A DNA stretch of 64,000 bases from Streptomyces lienomycini. GTDB taxonomy: Bacteria; Actinomycetota; Actinomycetes; Streptomycetales; Streptomycetaceae. The DNA lies in NCBI RefSeq assembly GCF_027947595.1, contig NZ_CP116257.1:1984001-2048000 (forward strand), read 5' to 3'. Positions within the stretch are counted from its first letter, which is position 1. Every line of letters begins with the position of its first letter. The notes under the pieces are model-generated. The model saw only the letters and a list, made by a program, of their open reading frames with translations. It made no database searches and was not told the DNA's origin. Shown one piece after another: positions 44,327-53,234 of this stretch. The position numbers and the translations under genes are program-made.

Positions 44327-45525
44327 TTCGCCGCTCCGTTGCCGCCCTTGGCCCAGGAGTAGGCGTAGACACCGTCGTCGCAGTCGCGAGCCGCCTCACC
44401 GAGTTCCAGCGGGCGGAAGGTGTCCACCATGACGGCCAGCTCGTCGAAGAACTCCGCCCCGATGGCGCGCTCGTAGGCTCCGGGCTGCGGCCCGTGCGGG
44501 TGGCCGCCGGGGTGCAGGCTGATCGAGCCCTGCCCGATGCCGGAGCCCTTGCGGGCCTCGTAGTCACCGCCGCAGTAGAACATCACCTCGTCCGAGTCCA
44601 CGTTCGAGTGGTAGTACGGCACCGGGATGGCGAGCGGGTGGTAGTCGACCTTGCGCGGCACGAAGTTGCAGACGACGAAGTTGGCGCCCTCGAAGACCTG
44701 GTGCGCCGGCGGCGGCTGGTGGACCCGGCCCGTCAGGGGCTCGAAGTCGCGGATGCTGAAGACGTAGGGGTACAGGCAGCCGTCCCAGCCGACGACGTCG
44801 AAGGGGTGGTGGGGCAGCGTGTGCACCGTGCCCGCGATCCCGCCCGGACCGCTGCCGCGGTGCTTGATGTACACCTCGACGTCCCGCCCCTCGACGATCC
44901 TCGGGGCCTCGGGGCCGCGCAGGTCCCGTTCGCAGAAGGGGGCGTGCTCCAGGAGCTGCCCGTAACGCGAGAGGTAGCGCCTGGCGGGCGTGATGTGGGA
45001 GTTCGCCTCGATGGCGTACAGCCGCAACGGCCCGTCCGGGACGATCCGGTACGTCGTCGCGCGCGGGACGACGACGTAGTCGCCCTCGCCCACCGGCAGG
45101 TCCCCGAAGACGGTCTCGACCCGCGCCGTTCCGGCCTCGACGTAGAGGCACTCGTCGCCGATCGCGTTGCGGTAGTAGGGGCTGGCCGTGTCGGCGAGGA
45201 CATAGGAGAGCCTGACGTCGCCGTTGCCCAGCAGCAGCCGCCGCCCGGTGACCGCGTCGATCCCCGAAGCGCCGTCGGGAAACAACTGGTGCGTGAAGAG
45301 ATGGCGCGGTGTCAGGGGGTGGTTCGGGACGAGTGACTGGTCCGGCAGCTCCCAGGTGCGGAACTCGGCGATCGAGGACGGGATGTGCACGTGGTAGAGG
45401 AGAGAGGAGTCGGACGAGAAGCCCTCCTCGCCCATCAGCTCCTCGAAGTACAGCGATCCGTCGGGGGCGCGGTGCTGGGTGTGGCGCTTCGGGGGGACGT
45501 TCCCCGCCATGCGGTAGTACGGCAT
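44323..45525 (-). CDS. hmgA: Homogentisate 1,2-dioxygenase
   Basis: ATG 45525 gives 400 residues. It opens MPYYRMAGNVPPKRHTQHR. The cupin core has HPFDVVGWDGCLYPYVFSIR, VPYYHSNVDSDEVMFYCGG (His and Glu iron ligands) and SLHPGGHPHGPQPGAYE (final His). It cleaves the homogentisate ring to maleylacetoacetate in tyrosine and phenylalanine breakdown. It is the first gene of a five-gene operon with fahA and CoA-transferase, all coupled by small overlaps. A palindrome in the upstream region suggests IclR control. Confidence 0.96.
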   Translation of the reverse strand: MPYYRMAGNVPPKRHTQHRAPDGSLYFEELMGEEGFSSDSSLLYHVHIPSSIAEFRTWELPDQSLVPNHPLTPRHLFTHQLFPDGASGIDAVTGRRLLLGNGDVRLSYVLADTASPYYRNAIGDECLYVEAGTARVETVFGDLPVGEGDYVVVPRATTYRIVPDGPLRLYAIEANSHITPARRYLSRYGQLLEHAPFCERDLRGPEAPRIVEGRDVEVYIKHRGSGPGGIAGTVHTLPHHPFDVVGWDGCLYPYVFSIRDFEPLTGRVHQPPPAHQVFEGANFVVCNFVPRKVDYHPLAIPVPYYHSNVDSDEVMFYCGGDYEARKGSGIGQGSISLHPGGHPHGPQPGAYERAIGAEFFDELAVMVDTFRPLELGEAARDCDDGVYAYSWAKGGNGAAK

Positions 45526-45674
45526 GCCTGTCCATCTCCTGTCGGCAGTTCGTCCCTGTCGCCGCACACCCGGGACGGCGGCCGTCGGCGGCGCCGGGGC
45601 AGGTGCCGGGCAGGTGTGGGGAGCGGGGAAGGGCTGCGGGCCGCACGGCGCGACCGGTGACTCTGTGCCGGGAC

Positions 45675-45711
45675 TTGTGCGCCTGGCGCACAAACTTGTG
45701 CGGTGTCCGCA
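45675..45711. promoter_or_regulatory. Probable IclR operators between hmgA and an IclR gene
   Basis: TTGTGCGCC-T-GGCGCACAA (45675-45693) is a perfect 19-bp palindrome. A second, weaker one, TGCGG-TGT-CCGCA, lies at 45699-45711, and both contain a TTGTGCG half. They sit about 150 bp before the hmgA start and 165 bp before the divergent IclR start. The 350-base region otherwise shows no gene. Confidence 0.75.
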
Positions 45712-45875
45712 ACTTCTCTGCAACATAGTTCGAGTCCGGAACGCGGTCAAGGGCTGCCGCGCCCTGACCGGCCGGCCCGCCGGACGGGGGAGGTGGCTAA
45801 CCTTCGAGTGCCCGTACTCCCTGCCCGGAGCCGCGGCGCAGTGCGCCCCCGCAGCGAACACAGGAGGAAGCCGGC

Positions 45876-46547
45876 GTGCCCACCTTGCAGAGTCTGGACC
45901 GCGGCCTCCGCGCCCTGAGCCTCATCTCCCTCGCCCCGGAGGGACTCGCGGTCGCGGAGATCGCCGCGCGGCTCGGCACCGACCGGGCGACCGCGTACCG
46001 CATCGTCGACACGCTGGAGCAGCACGCGCTGGTGACCCGGGGCGTGGGGAAGAAGATCAGGCTGGGGGCCGGGGCGGTGGTCTTCGCGAGCCGTTTCCAA
46101 CCCCAGTTGATCCGCGCGGCCGGACCGGTCCTCCAGGAACTCGCCGACGCCGCCGGGGTGGCCGCCTTCCTCTCCCTGGCGCAGGGCGACGACGAGTGCG
46201 TCCCCGTGCTGTCCGCGGAACCCGCCCGGCAGACGATCCTCCAGGTCGGCTACCGCATCGGCGCGAGCCACCCGCTGACCAGGGGCGCCAACGGCATCGC
46301 CATCCTGGCGCTCCGGCCGGCGGCGGCAAACGACTCCGAGGCCGTGGGACGGGCCCGGGACGACGGGTACAGCGTCACCGCCGGGGAACTCCAGCACGGC
46401 GCCGTCGGGGTGGCCGCGGGATTCGAGGTGCCGCACCTGCTCGGCGGCTCGGTCGGCGTGGTCGCCATGGAGCAGGTCGACATCGCCCGGCTCGGTGAGC
46501 TGGTGCGCGAGGCGGCCACCCGGCTCGCCCGGCTCGGTCGCGCCTGA
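45876..46547 (+). CDS. IclR-family regulator, probable homogentisate-operon regulator
   Basis: GTG 45876 after AGGAGGAAG gives 223 residues. The winged HTH (about 1-62) has LAVAEIAARLGTDRATAYRI and VDTLEQHALVTRG. The C-terminal effector domain (about 75-220) is of the IclR type with IRAAGPVLQELADAAGVAAF and HPLTRGANGIAIL, though somewhat short. It is divergent from hmgA across a palindromic operator region, so it likely senses an aromatic such as homogentisate. Confidence 0.9.
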   Translation: MPTLQSLDRGLRALSLISLAPEGLAVAEIAARLGTDRATAYRIVDTLEQHALVTRGVGKKIRLGAGAVVFASRFQPQLIRAAGPVLQELADAAGVAAFLSLAQGDDECVPVLSAEPARQTILQVGYRIGASHPLTRGANGIAILALRPAAANDSEAVGRARDDGYSVTAGELQHGAVGVAAGFEVPHLLGGSVGVVAMEQVDIARLGELVREAATRLARLGRA

Positions 46548-46567
46548 CGGGGCAAGGGCGGGGGCGT

Positions 46568-47278
46568 TCAGTCGAGCAGCTCGCCCAGGCCCTTCGCCGC
46601 GCGGGCGACCGTGGCGCCGAGCCGGCCGAGGTCGGTGTACTCGAAGACCGAGATGCCGATGCTGGCCGAAGCCGTGCCGTCGCGCGCGGGGACGGCGGCG
46701 GAGATGCCGGTCACGGCGGGGATGACCTCGCCCTCGGTGACCGCGTACCCGTTGGCGCGGGCCTCGGTGACCTCGGCGCGCTCCCCCTCGCGGTGCGGGC
46801 CGTGGGCGAGCAGGGCGATGCCGCCTGAGCCGCGTTCGATGGAATGGGTCTGACCGGGCCGGAAGGACACGTGGACGAGGGCGCCGCGCGGCTCCACCAC
46901 CATGAGCGCCCGCATCTGCGCCGCGCCGTCCCGGACCAGCAGGTGCGCGGTGGCCCCGGTGGTCTCGGCCAGCTCGTCCAGGACCGGGCGGGCCAGGGTC
47001 CGCAGATCCTGCTGCACGGGTTCGGCCAGGGACACCAGACCGGTGCCGAGGACGATCCGGCGCTGGTGGTCGCGGCGGCACAGCTGATGCGCCTCCAGGG
47101 TCCGCACCAGGCGGTGCGCGACCGTGCGGTGCACGGAGACGGCCTCCGCCAGTTCGCTGACGGTCAGGCCCAGCGGATGCTCCGAGAGGACTCTGAGGAT
47201 CAGCAGTCCGTGGTGGAGCGTCTTGGACATGCCTGCGTCCAGCTCGGGGGCCGACCAGGTGAGCGAGGGTGGGGTCAC
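46568..47278 (-). CDS. IclR-family transcriptional regulator
   Basis: GTG 47278, with AAGGGA 7 bases before, gives 236 residues; an internal ATG at 47230 would remove 16. The HTH (about 17-70) includes LTVSELAEAVSVHRTVAHRL and RTLEAHQLCRRDH. The sensor domain has LGTGLVSLAEPVQQDLRTLA and ERGSGGIALLAHGPHREGE. It converges on the hmg-side IclR gene but is divergent from the catabolic cluster at 47440-53061, whose promoter region contains two palindromes. It probably regulates that cluster. Confidence 0.9.
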   Translation of the reverse strand: MTPPSLTWSAPELDAGMSKTLHHGLLILRVLSEHPLGLTVSELAEAVSVHRTVAHRLVRTLEAHQLCRRDHQRRIVLGTGLVSLAEPVQQDLRTLARPVLDELAETTGATAHLLVRDGAAQMRALMVVEPRGALVHVSFRPGQTHSIERGSGGIALLAHGPHREGERAEVTEARANGYAVTEGEVIPAVTGISAAVPARDGTASASIGISVFEYTDLGRLGATVARAAKGLGELLD

Positions 47279-47341
47279 GAATTCATCCCTTGACGGGTTT
47301 CAGCCAGCTACCTATGCTCCCATTCATTATTAGCACAGGCC

Positions 47342-47372
47342 GTGCGAATATCGCACATGATCATGATGTGCG
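47342..47372. promoter_or_regulatory. Overlapping palindromes before the catabolic cluster
   Basis: GTGCGA-ATA-TCGCAC (47342-47356) and CGCACAT-GATCATG-ATGTGCG (47352-47372) are perfect and share a few bases. They lie between the IclR start and the first cluster gene, the usual place for an IclR operator. Confidence 0.75.
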
Positions 47373-47439
47373 GCAAGCTCTCCACTCCGGCCGTTCGGAC
47401 GACCGCCGGAGCTGGACCACGAGCCGAACGGATCCCCGC

Positions 47440-47895
47440 ATGAACCCCAACGTGCCCGGGCCTGTCGCCAGTGCCCGGCTGGCCGAAATCCACCAGCTGT
47501 ACCACCTCCAGAGCCACCTCATCGACGGCGGCCGTGCCGGGGCATGGGCAGCGACCTTCACCCCGGACGGCAGCTTCGCCTCACCCACCTATCCGGCACC
47601 GGTGACCGGCACCGCCGCGCTGACCGCGTTCGCGGAGCGGTTCGCCGCGGGCTGCGCCGCAGACCGCACGGTGCGCCGGCACGTGGTCAGCAACGTGGCG
47701 GTGACGGGCGACGACGGGGACGGAACGCTGCGGGTGGAGGCCTATCTGCAGATCGTCGCGACGCCCGCGGGCGGGACACCGCACACCGAGCGGTTCACCA
47801 GCCTCACCGACCGGGTCGTCCACGACGGCGAGGGCTGGCGCGTCGCCACCCGTGTCGTACGCCGCGACGACGCCCCCCTCGACACCCGGGCCTGA
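47440..47895 (+). CDS. SnoaL/NTF2-like protein
   Basis: ATG 47440 is chosen (151 residues); the frame continues upstream across the operator region without family sequence. SARLAEIHQLYHLQSHLIDG, AWAATFTPDGSFASPT and AAGCAADRTVRRHVVSNVAV fit the SnoaL-like/NTF2 cone fold, in which a pocket holds a small substrate. It starts a six-gene catabolic cluster and may be an isomerase, hydratase or cyclase-like enzyme. A second SnoaL-like protein ends the cluster. Confidence 0.85.
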   Translation: MNPNVPGPVASARLAEIHQLYHLQSHLIDGGRAGAWAATFTPDGSFASPTYPAPVTGTAALTAFAERFAAGCAADRTVRRHVVSNVAVTGDDGDGTLRVEAYLQIVATPAGGTPHTERFTSLTDRVVHDGEGWRVATRVVRRDDAPLDTRA

Positions 47896-47966
47896 CGCCG
47901 AGGCGGTGCCCGCCCATGACACACACCGCTCGAACTTCCGCTTCCGCGCGTCCTAAGGAGCGATTC

Positions 47967-49310
47967 ATGGCAGACCTGGCAGCCGACCCGACGCCGACGA
48001 ACCAACAGACGAAGGCTTCCTCCGCAACCGGTGCGAAACCCACGTCCACCCTGAAGGTCATCCGGGCGGCGATCCTCGGGACCGTCGTCGAGTACTACGA
48101 CTTCGGCATCTACGGCTACATGGCCACCCTGCTCGCGACGCACTTCTTCGTCGAGAGCAACCCGAACACGGCACTGCTCTCGACCTTCGCCGCCTTCGCG
48201 GTGGCCTTCTTCCTCCGGGCACCCGGCGGCATCCTGTTCGGCCACATGGGCGACAAGTACGGCCGCAAGAAGGCGCTCACCTGGACCATCCTGCTGATGG
48301 CCGTCGCCACCACCGGCATCGGGCTGATCCCCTCGTACGCCACGCTCGGCCTCTGGGCGACGTGCCTGCTGGTGCTGTGCCGCTGTGTCCAGGGCTTCGC
48401 GGCCGGCGGCGAACTCGGCGGCGCCAACGCGTTCGTGGCCGAACACGCCCCGGCCCACCGCCGGGCGTTCCACACCTCGTTCGTCAACACCGGCACGTAT
48501 CTCGGCTCGCTCGTCGCCTCGCTGGTCGCCCTGGTGCTGACCTCGGCCGTCAGCGAGGAGACCCTGCACGACTGGGCCTGGCGCATCCCCTTCCTGCTCA
48601 GCCTGGTGATCGGCCTGATCGGCCTCTACATCCGCAGCCAGCTGCCGGAGACCGAGCAGTTCGAGGCCGTTCAGGAGAGCGACTCCGTCGAGGTGGCCAA
48701 GTACCCCGTGGCCGACGTGTTCGCCCACGCCTGGCGCCAGATCGTGCTGGTCATCCTCCTCGGGGCGCTGATCGTCGGCGGCTACTACGTGTCCGGCGTG
48801 TACGCCGCCAGCTACCTCCAGACCGAGGGCGGCCGCTCGGCCGACTTCGCCTTCACCTCCACGTGCATCGCCATGGTCACCGCGGTGATCAGCCTTCCCA
48901 TCGCCGGTTACGTGGGCGACCGCATCGGCCGCCGCCCCGTGTTCTTCTTCGGCAGCGGCGTCACGGCGGTCATCGCGCTCCCGGCCTTCATGGTGATGCG
49001 CGACGGCGGTCCGGTGGCCGCGGTCGTCGCCCAGTGCTCGCTCAACTTCTTCATCGGACTGGTCAACGGCGTCTCGTTCGCGGCGTACGCCGAGATCTTC
49101 CGGGCCCGCTACCGCTACACCGGCATCGCGATGAGCAACAACGTCACCAACATGGCGCTCGGCGGCACGGCCCCCTTCATCGCCACGCTGCTGATCAACG
49201 TCACCGACAACAACCTCGCACCGGCGGGTTACCTCATCGCGACCGCCGTCATGACCTTCGGCGCCACCTTCTTCCTCAAGGAGACCCGCGGAAAGGAGCT
49301 GCAACTGTGA
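47967..49310 (+). CDS. MFS transporter, metabolite:H+ symporter (MHS) family
   Basis: ATG 47967 has TAAGGAG upstream. The 447 residues give 12 membrane helices and the MHS start IRAAILGTVVEYYDFGIYGY, then GHMGDKYGRKKAL (motif A) and RCVQGFAAGGELGGANAFVA. LPETEQF after helix 6 is also typical. MHS transporters import organic acids, aromatics or osmolytes with protons. It is probably the uptake system for the cluster's substrate and overlaps the next SDR gene by 4 bp. Confidence 0.93.
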   Translation: MADLAADPTPTNQQTKASSATGAKPTSTLKVIRAAILGTVVEYYDFGIYGYMATLLATHFFVESNPNTALLSTFAAFAVAFFLRAPGGILFGHMGDKYGRKKALTWTILLMAVATTGIGLIPSYATLGLWATCLLVLCRCVQGFAAGGELGGANAFVAEHAPAHRRAFHTSFVNTGTYLGSLVASLVALVLTSAVSEETLHDWAWRIPFLLSLVIGLIGLYIRSQLPETEQFEAVQESDSVEVAKYPVADVFAHAWRQIVLVILLGALIVGGYYVSGVYAASYLQTEGGRSADFAFTSTCIAMVTAVISLPIAGYVGDRIGRRPVFFFGSGVTAVIALPAFMVMRDGGPVAAVVAQCSLNFFIGLVNGVSFAAYAEIFRARYRYTGIAMSNNVTNMALGGTAPFIATLLINVTDNNLAPAGYLIATAVMTFGATFFLKETRGKELQL

Positions 49311-50122
49311 GCCGCGCACCGGTCGGACGACGCAGGTTCGAAGACTGTTCGGTCGTGGTCACCGGCGCCGCCGGGGGCCTGGGCCGGGCCGACTGCCTCG
49401 CCCTCGCCGCCGAGGGCGCCCACGTCTGGGTCGCCGACATCGACGTGGACGCCGCCGAGGCGCTCGTCCCCGAACTCGCGGCGGCCGGCGGCTCGGGGCG
49501 GTCCGTCCGCCTCGACGTCGCCGACGCCGACTCCTGGGCCGCGCTCGCGCGGGAGGTGGAGGCCGCCGGGCCGCTCCACGGCCTGGTCAACAACGCCGGC
49601 GTCAGCCTGCGCGCGGGCATCGCCGACACCACCGTCGAACAGTGGCGGCGCGTCATGGACATCAACCTGTCCAGCGTCTTCTACGGCCTCAAGACCCTCA
49701 CCCCCGCGCTCGCCCGGGGAGCGGAGGACGGCGGCGCCGCGGTCGTGAACGTCTCCTCCATCGCCGGCATGGTCGGCTACTTCTCCGCCACCTACGGCAC
49801 CAGCAAGTGGGGCGTCCGCGGACTGTCGAAGGTCGGCGCGCTCGAACTCGCCGCGCTCGGCGTCCGCGTCAACTCACTGCACCCCGGCCTCACCGCCACC
49901 CCGCTGCTCCACCAGGCCCCCGACACGTCCTTCGTGGACGAGAGCGTGCGGTCGGTCCCGGCGGGCCGGCTCGCGACCCCGCAGGAGATCGCGCGCGTGG
50001 TCGCGTTCCTGCTCTCCGACGACGCCGCGTACGTCACCGGCGAGGAAGTCGTCGTCGACGGCGGGCTGACCTCCGGCGGGCTCTACCACCGCATCCTCGC
50101 GGGACTCGCGGAGAAGCCGTAG
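49307..50122 (+). CDS. Short-chain dehydrogenase/reductase
   Basis: GTG 49307 overlaps the transporter stop (GTGA). The 271 residues show VVVTGAAGGLGRADCLALAA (nucleotide motif), ADIDVD after strand 2 (Asp, NAD preference), NNAG, VNVSSIAGMVGY and the catalytic YGTSKWG. PGLTATPLL is the substrate loop. It probably oxidises an alcohol of the imported compound. Confidence 0.93.
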   Translation: MSRAPVGRRRFEDCSVVVTGAAGGLGRADCLALAAEGAHVWVADIDVDAAEALVPELAAAGGSGRSVRLDVADADSWAALAREVEAAGPLHGLVNNAGVSLRAGIADTTVEQWRRVMDINLSSVFYGLKTLTPALARGAEDGGAAVVNVSSIAGMVGYFSATYGTSKWGVRGLSKVGALELAALGVRVNSLHPGLTATPLLHQAPDTSFVDESVRSVPAGRLATPQEIARVVAFLLSDDAAYVTGEEVVVDGGLTSGGLYHRILAGLAEKP

Positions 50123-50211
50123 ACGCCGTAGACGCCTTGCCCGGCGTCGACACCGTACGAACCCAGCGCCACCACACACGCCACACGGACCACGCCCACG
50201 GAGCAGACCCC

Positions 50212-50247
50212 ACGCACCCCACGCACCCCACGCACCCCACGCACCCC
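50212..50247 (+). repeat. 9-bp tandem repeat, four copies
   Basis: The unit ACGCACCCC is repeated four times in perfect tandem in the 143-base gap between two SDR genes, followed by a partial copy, and ends 19 bp before the second gene's start. It leaves the leader rich in C. It may be only a slippage product; a role in spacing translation is possible. Confidence 0.85.
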
Positions 50248-50265
50248 GCACCCGAAGGAGCTCCC

Positions 50266-51099
50266 ATGACCACCCAGGCACCCGACGGAAACCCCGGCCG
50301 CGTCAACTACGACGCCCTGCCCGCGATCAACCCGGAACTGGTCGGCCGCACCGTCGTCGTGACCGGCGCCGGCCGCGGCATGGGCGCCCTCTTCCTCGAG
50401 GAGCTGGCACGCCGAGGCGTCAACGGCGTCGGCGGCGACCTCGACCAGGAGGAGATGGCCACCGTCGCCGAGAAGATCAACGCCAACCTCGCCGGTACCA
50501 GCGGCGCGGGCCGCGTGGTCGGCGTCGGCGCCGACGTCACCGACCCGGCCGCCGGCGACACCCTGGTCGCCACCGCGCTGCGCGAGTTCGGCCGGCTCGA
50601 CCTGTGGGTCAACAACGCCGGCGTCTTCCCGCAGGCCGAGTTCACCGACATCACGCCCCAGCAACTCGCCCTCACCTACGGCGTGAACGTCAACGGAGTC
50701 GTGTACGGCGGGCAGGCGGCCGCCCGGCACTTCCGCACCGTCGGCGGCGGCGCCATCGTCAACATGGCCTCGGTCGCCGCCGTGCGCGCACGGCCGACCC
50801 GGGCCACGTACAACTCCTCGAAGGCCGCCGTACGGCACCTCACCACCTGCATGGCCGTCGAGCTGGGCCCCGACAACATCCGGGTGAACTCCATCGCCCC
50901 GGGCTACATCGACACCGAGATGACCCGCTGGATCCGCGAGGACCGGGCCGCGATGGACCGGGCGCTCACCACCGTCCCGCTGCGCCGGATCGGCGCCCCC
51001 ATGGAGGTGTTCGGCGCCCTGTACTTCCTGCTCTCGGACAGCGCCCGGTACATCACCGGCACCAGCATCCCGGTGGACGGCGGTTCGCAGCATGTCTGA
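50266..51099 (+). CDS. Short-chain dehydrogenase/reductase
   Basis: ATG 50266 has AAGGAG. The 277 residues have VVVTGAGRGMGALFLEELAR, GDLDQEE (Asp after strand 2), WVNNAGVFPQAEF, VNMASVAAVRARPT and YNSSKAA with catalytic Tyr and Lys. RVNSIAPGYIDTEMTRWI is the substrate loop and VDGGSQHV the end. It overlaps the next flavoprotein gene by 8 bp. It probably performs another redox step of the cluster. Confidence 0.93.
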   Translation: MTTQAPDGNPGRVNYDALPAINPELVGRTVVVTGAGRGMGALFLEELARRGVNGVGGDLDQEEMATVAEKINANLAGTSGAGRVVGVGADVTDPAAGDTLVATALREFGRLDLWVNNAGVFPQAEFTDITPQQLALTYGVNVNGVVYGGQAAARHFRTVGGGAIVNMASVAAVRARPTRATYNSSKAAVRHLTTCMAVELGPDNIRVNSIAPGYIDTEMTRWIREDRAAMDRALTTVPLRRIGAPMEVFGALYFLLSDSARYITGTSIPVDGGSQHV

Positions 51100-52558
51100 G
51101 GCCCGCACCGTGGAGAACGACTACGACGTCATCGTGGTCGGCGCCGGAGGCGCCGGCCTGGCGGCCTCGGTCGCCGCCGCGCAGGCCGGCGCGCGTGTGC
51201 TGCTGCTGGAGGCCGAGGACGAGATCGGCGGGTCCACCCAGCTCTCCGCCGGACTGCTGACCGCCTCGGCCACCAGCGTCCAGGAGAGCCTCGGGGTCGA
51301 GGACTCGCCGCGGCGCATGTTCCAGCACTACATGGACCTGAACGGCTGGCGGGTCCGCCCCGGCCCGGTCCGGATGTTCTGCGAGGAGTCCAGCTCCGTC
51401 GTGGAGTGGCTGCTCGAACTGGGCGTCGAGATACCCGCGCAGGTCTCGCGCAGCGCCCACGAGCCGGGCCTGACCCGGGCCGGGGTGGAGGACGTCTGGC
51501 GGGGCCACGTGCCCAAGGACCAGGGTTACGGGCTGGTCCAGGTGCTCGACCGGGCCCGCGCCCGGCTCCAGGTCGACCTGGCCCTCGGCAGCCGGGTGGA
51601 GGACCTGCTGGTCCGGGACGGCGCCGTCCGCGGCGTCGTCCTGGGCGGCGAGGAGGCCACCGCGGCCGCCGTCGTCATCGCCAGCGGCGGCCTGGCGGCC
51701 GACGCGGAACTGGTCCGCCGGTTCCTTCCCGACGCCGACACCGCCGGCGACGCGCTCTTCGTGGTGGCCGCGCCCGGCTCGCGGGGCGACCACGTCGGCA
51801 TCGCCGAACGGCACGACCTGGCGCTGTTCGGCCAGGGCTGGGGCCTGCTCCTGGTCACCGCCGAGTTCCAGCGCCAACACCACTGGCAGAGCGGTTTCCC
51901 GCCCGCCTCACGCGTCAACATCGGCCTCGACGGCCGCCGTTGCATGGACGAGGACGCCCCCTACGCGGTCAGCCCCGGCATCCTCAAGGACCACGGCGGC
52001 TGGGTCTGGTCCGTGTTCGACGACCACGCCCGCGCCTCGCTGCCCCCCGGCTACGCCGACTGGGACGCCGACCGGATCCTGGAGGAGGTCGCCAAGGGCG
52101 TCGTCCTGCGCGCCGACACCCTCGAGGAACTCGCGGACCTGATGGACGTGCCCGCGGACCACCTGGTCGCGAGCGTCACGCGTTTCAACCGGCTCTTCGC
52201 CGAGGGCGTCGACGAGGACTTCCTGCGCCACGAGTCGCTCGCGGCCAAGGGCGCCGACCCGCACCTCGCGCCGATCGCAGCCGGACCGTTCCACGCGGTG
52301 CGGATGCTCCCCGCCGAACTGGTCTGCACCCACACCGGCCTCGAGGTGGACGCCCGGACCAGAGTGCTGCGCACCGACGGCCGGGCCCTGCCGGGCCTGT
52401 ACGCGGCCGGTGAGGCCGCCGGCGGCATCCTCGGCGAACGCTACGTCGGCGGCGGCAACTCCGTCGCCCACGCGCTGGTACTCGGCCGGGTCGCCGGACG
52501 CGAGGCGGCGGCCCGCGCGGCCGAACCGTCCCCCCGGGCCGAGGAGGTCCCCGCATGA
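51092..52558 (+). CDS. FAD-dependent dehydrogenase, fumarate reductase/ketosteroid-dehydrogenase-like
   Basis: ATG 51092 gives 488 residues. VIVVGAGGAGLAASVAAAQ binds FAD, and EIGGSTQLSAGLLTASATS follows the family pattern. The end has GLYAAGEAAGGILGERYVGG and NSVAHALVLGRVAG, the closing FAD block of fumarate reductase/KstD-type flavoproteins. These enzymes introduce or reduce a double bond next to a carbonyl. Together with two SDRs it suggests breakdown of an alicyclic or steroid-like ketone. Confidence 0.9.
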   Translation: MSEARTVENDYDVIVVGAGGAGLAASVAAAQAGARVLLLEAEDEIGGSTQLSAGLLTASATSVQESLGVEDSPRRMFQHYMDLNGWRVRPGPVRMFCEESSSVVEWLLELGVEIPAQVSRSAHEPGLTRAGVEDVWRGHVPKDQGYGLVQVLDRARARLQVDLALGSRVEDLLVRDGAVRGVVLGGEEATAAAVVIASGGLAADAELVRRFLPDADTAGDALFVVAAPGSRGDHVGIAERHDLALFGQGWGLLLVTAEFQRQHHWQSGFPPASRVNIGLDGRRCMDEDAPYAVSPGILKDHGGWVWSVFDDHARASLPPGYADWDADRILEEVAKGVVLRADTLEELADLMDVPADHLVASVTRFNRLFAEGVDEDFLRHESLAAKGADPHLAPIAAGPFHAVRMLPAELVCTHTGLEVDARTRVLRTDGRALPGLYAAGEAAGGILGERYVGGGNSVAHALVLGRVAGREAAARAAEPSPRAEEVPA

Positions 52559-53061
52559 GCCGCGCCGACGACCGCTTCGAGATCCAGGGCGTCCTGTTCC
52601 GGTACGCCAGGGCGGTGGACCGGCTGGACCACGACGCCGTCGCCGCCTGCTACTTCGACGACGCGGTCGACGTCCACGGCGGCTACACGGGCGGCGCCGC
52701 CGGGCTCGTCGAGGACATCCGAGACCGCCACCGCACCATCGACTCCTCCCAGCACTTCGTCTCCAACGTGCTCGTGGAGTTCACCGGGGAGCACAGCGCC
52801 GACGTCGAGTCGTACTGCCTGTGCTTCCTGCGGCAGGCGCCCGCCGAACCCGGCGGGGAGCAGGACCTCGCCATCATCCGGTGCCGGTACGTCGACCGGT
52901 TCGAGCGGCGCGACGGTTCCTGGGGCATCGCCGACCGGGTCGTCGTGTTCGACGAGTCCCGGACCGTCCGCATGACCGACGGCCTCGACCCCGCCTGGGT
53001 CGCTTCCAGGCGCGACAGGTCGGACCCCGTGTACGGCCGGGGACACCGCGGCGCCGTGTAG
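52555..53061 (+). CDS. SnoaL-like protein
   Basis: ATG 52555 overlaps the flavoprotein stop (ATGA). The 168 residues have EIQGVLFRYARAVDRLDHDA and VAACYFDDAVDVHGGY, the SnoaL_4-like start with a His/Asp pocket, then SQHFVSNVLVEFTGEHSADV and DLAIIRCRYVDRFERRDGSW. Dehydratases such as scytalone dehydratase and many dioxygenase beta subunits share this fold. It is the last gene of the cluster and probably acts on a dehydrogenation product. Confidence 0.88.
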   Translation: MSRADDRFEIQGVLFRYARAVDRLDHDAVAACYFDDAVDVHGGYTGGAAGLVEDIRDRHRTIDSSQHFVSNVLVEFTGEHSADVESYCLCFLRQAPAEPGGEQDLAIIRCRYVDRFERRDGSWGIADRVVVFDESRTVRMTDGLDPAWVASRRDRSDPVYGRGHRGAV

Positions 53062-53159
53062 CGTCGGGACGACAAGGCGGGGGCGGACGGGACGTTCCGG
53101 GCACGCACGCCACGGAAGTCGCCGGGCTTCGTCGGGAAGCCGCTGGGAGAGGTGTCAAG

Positions 53160-53228
53160 GTGAATCTGACGTCGGGCATCGCGGGAGAGCCGTACCGGAC
53201 CGCCTTCGTCGGCCACGCCGCCAGGTAG
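53160..53228 (+). CDS. Possible 22-aa leader peptide
   Basis: A GTG at 53160 starts a 22-codon frame, VNLTSGIAGEPYRTAFVGHA and two more residues, ending 6 bases before the PAP2 start. GGGAGAGG lies upstream. It could be a short translated leader or chance; nothing else supports it. Confidence 0.2.
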   Translation: MNLTSGIAGEPYRTAFVGHAAR

Positions 53229-53234
53229 GGGACG

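Noticed and set aside
50200..50250. Possible CRISPR array
   Set aside because: The 9-bp units are contiguous with no spacers, so this is a simple tandem repeat. No cas genes are nearby.
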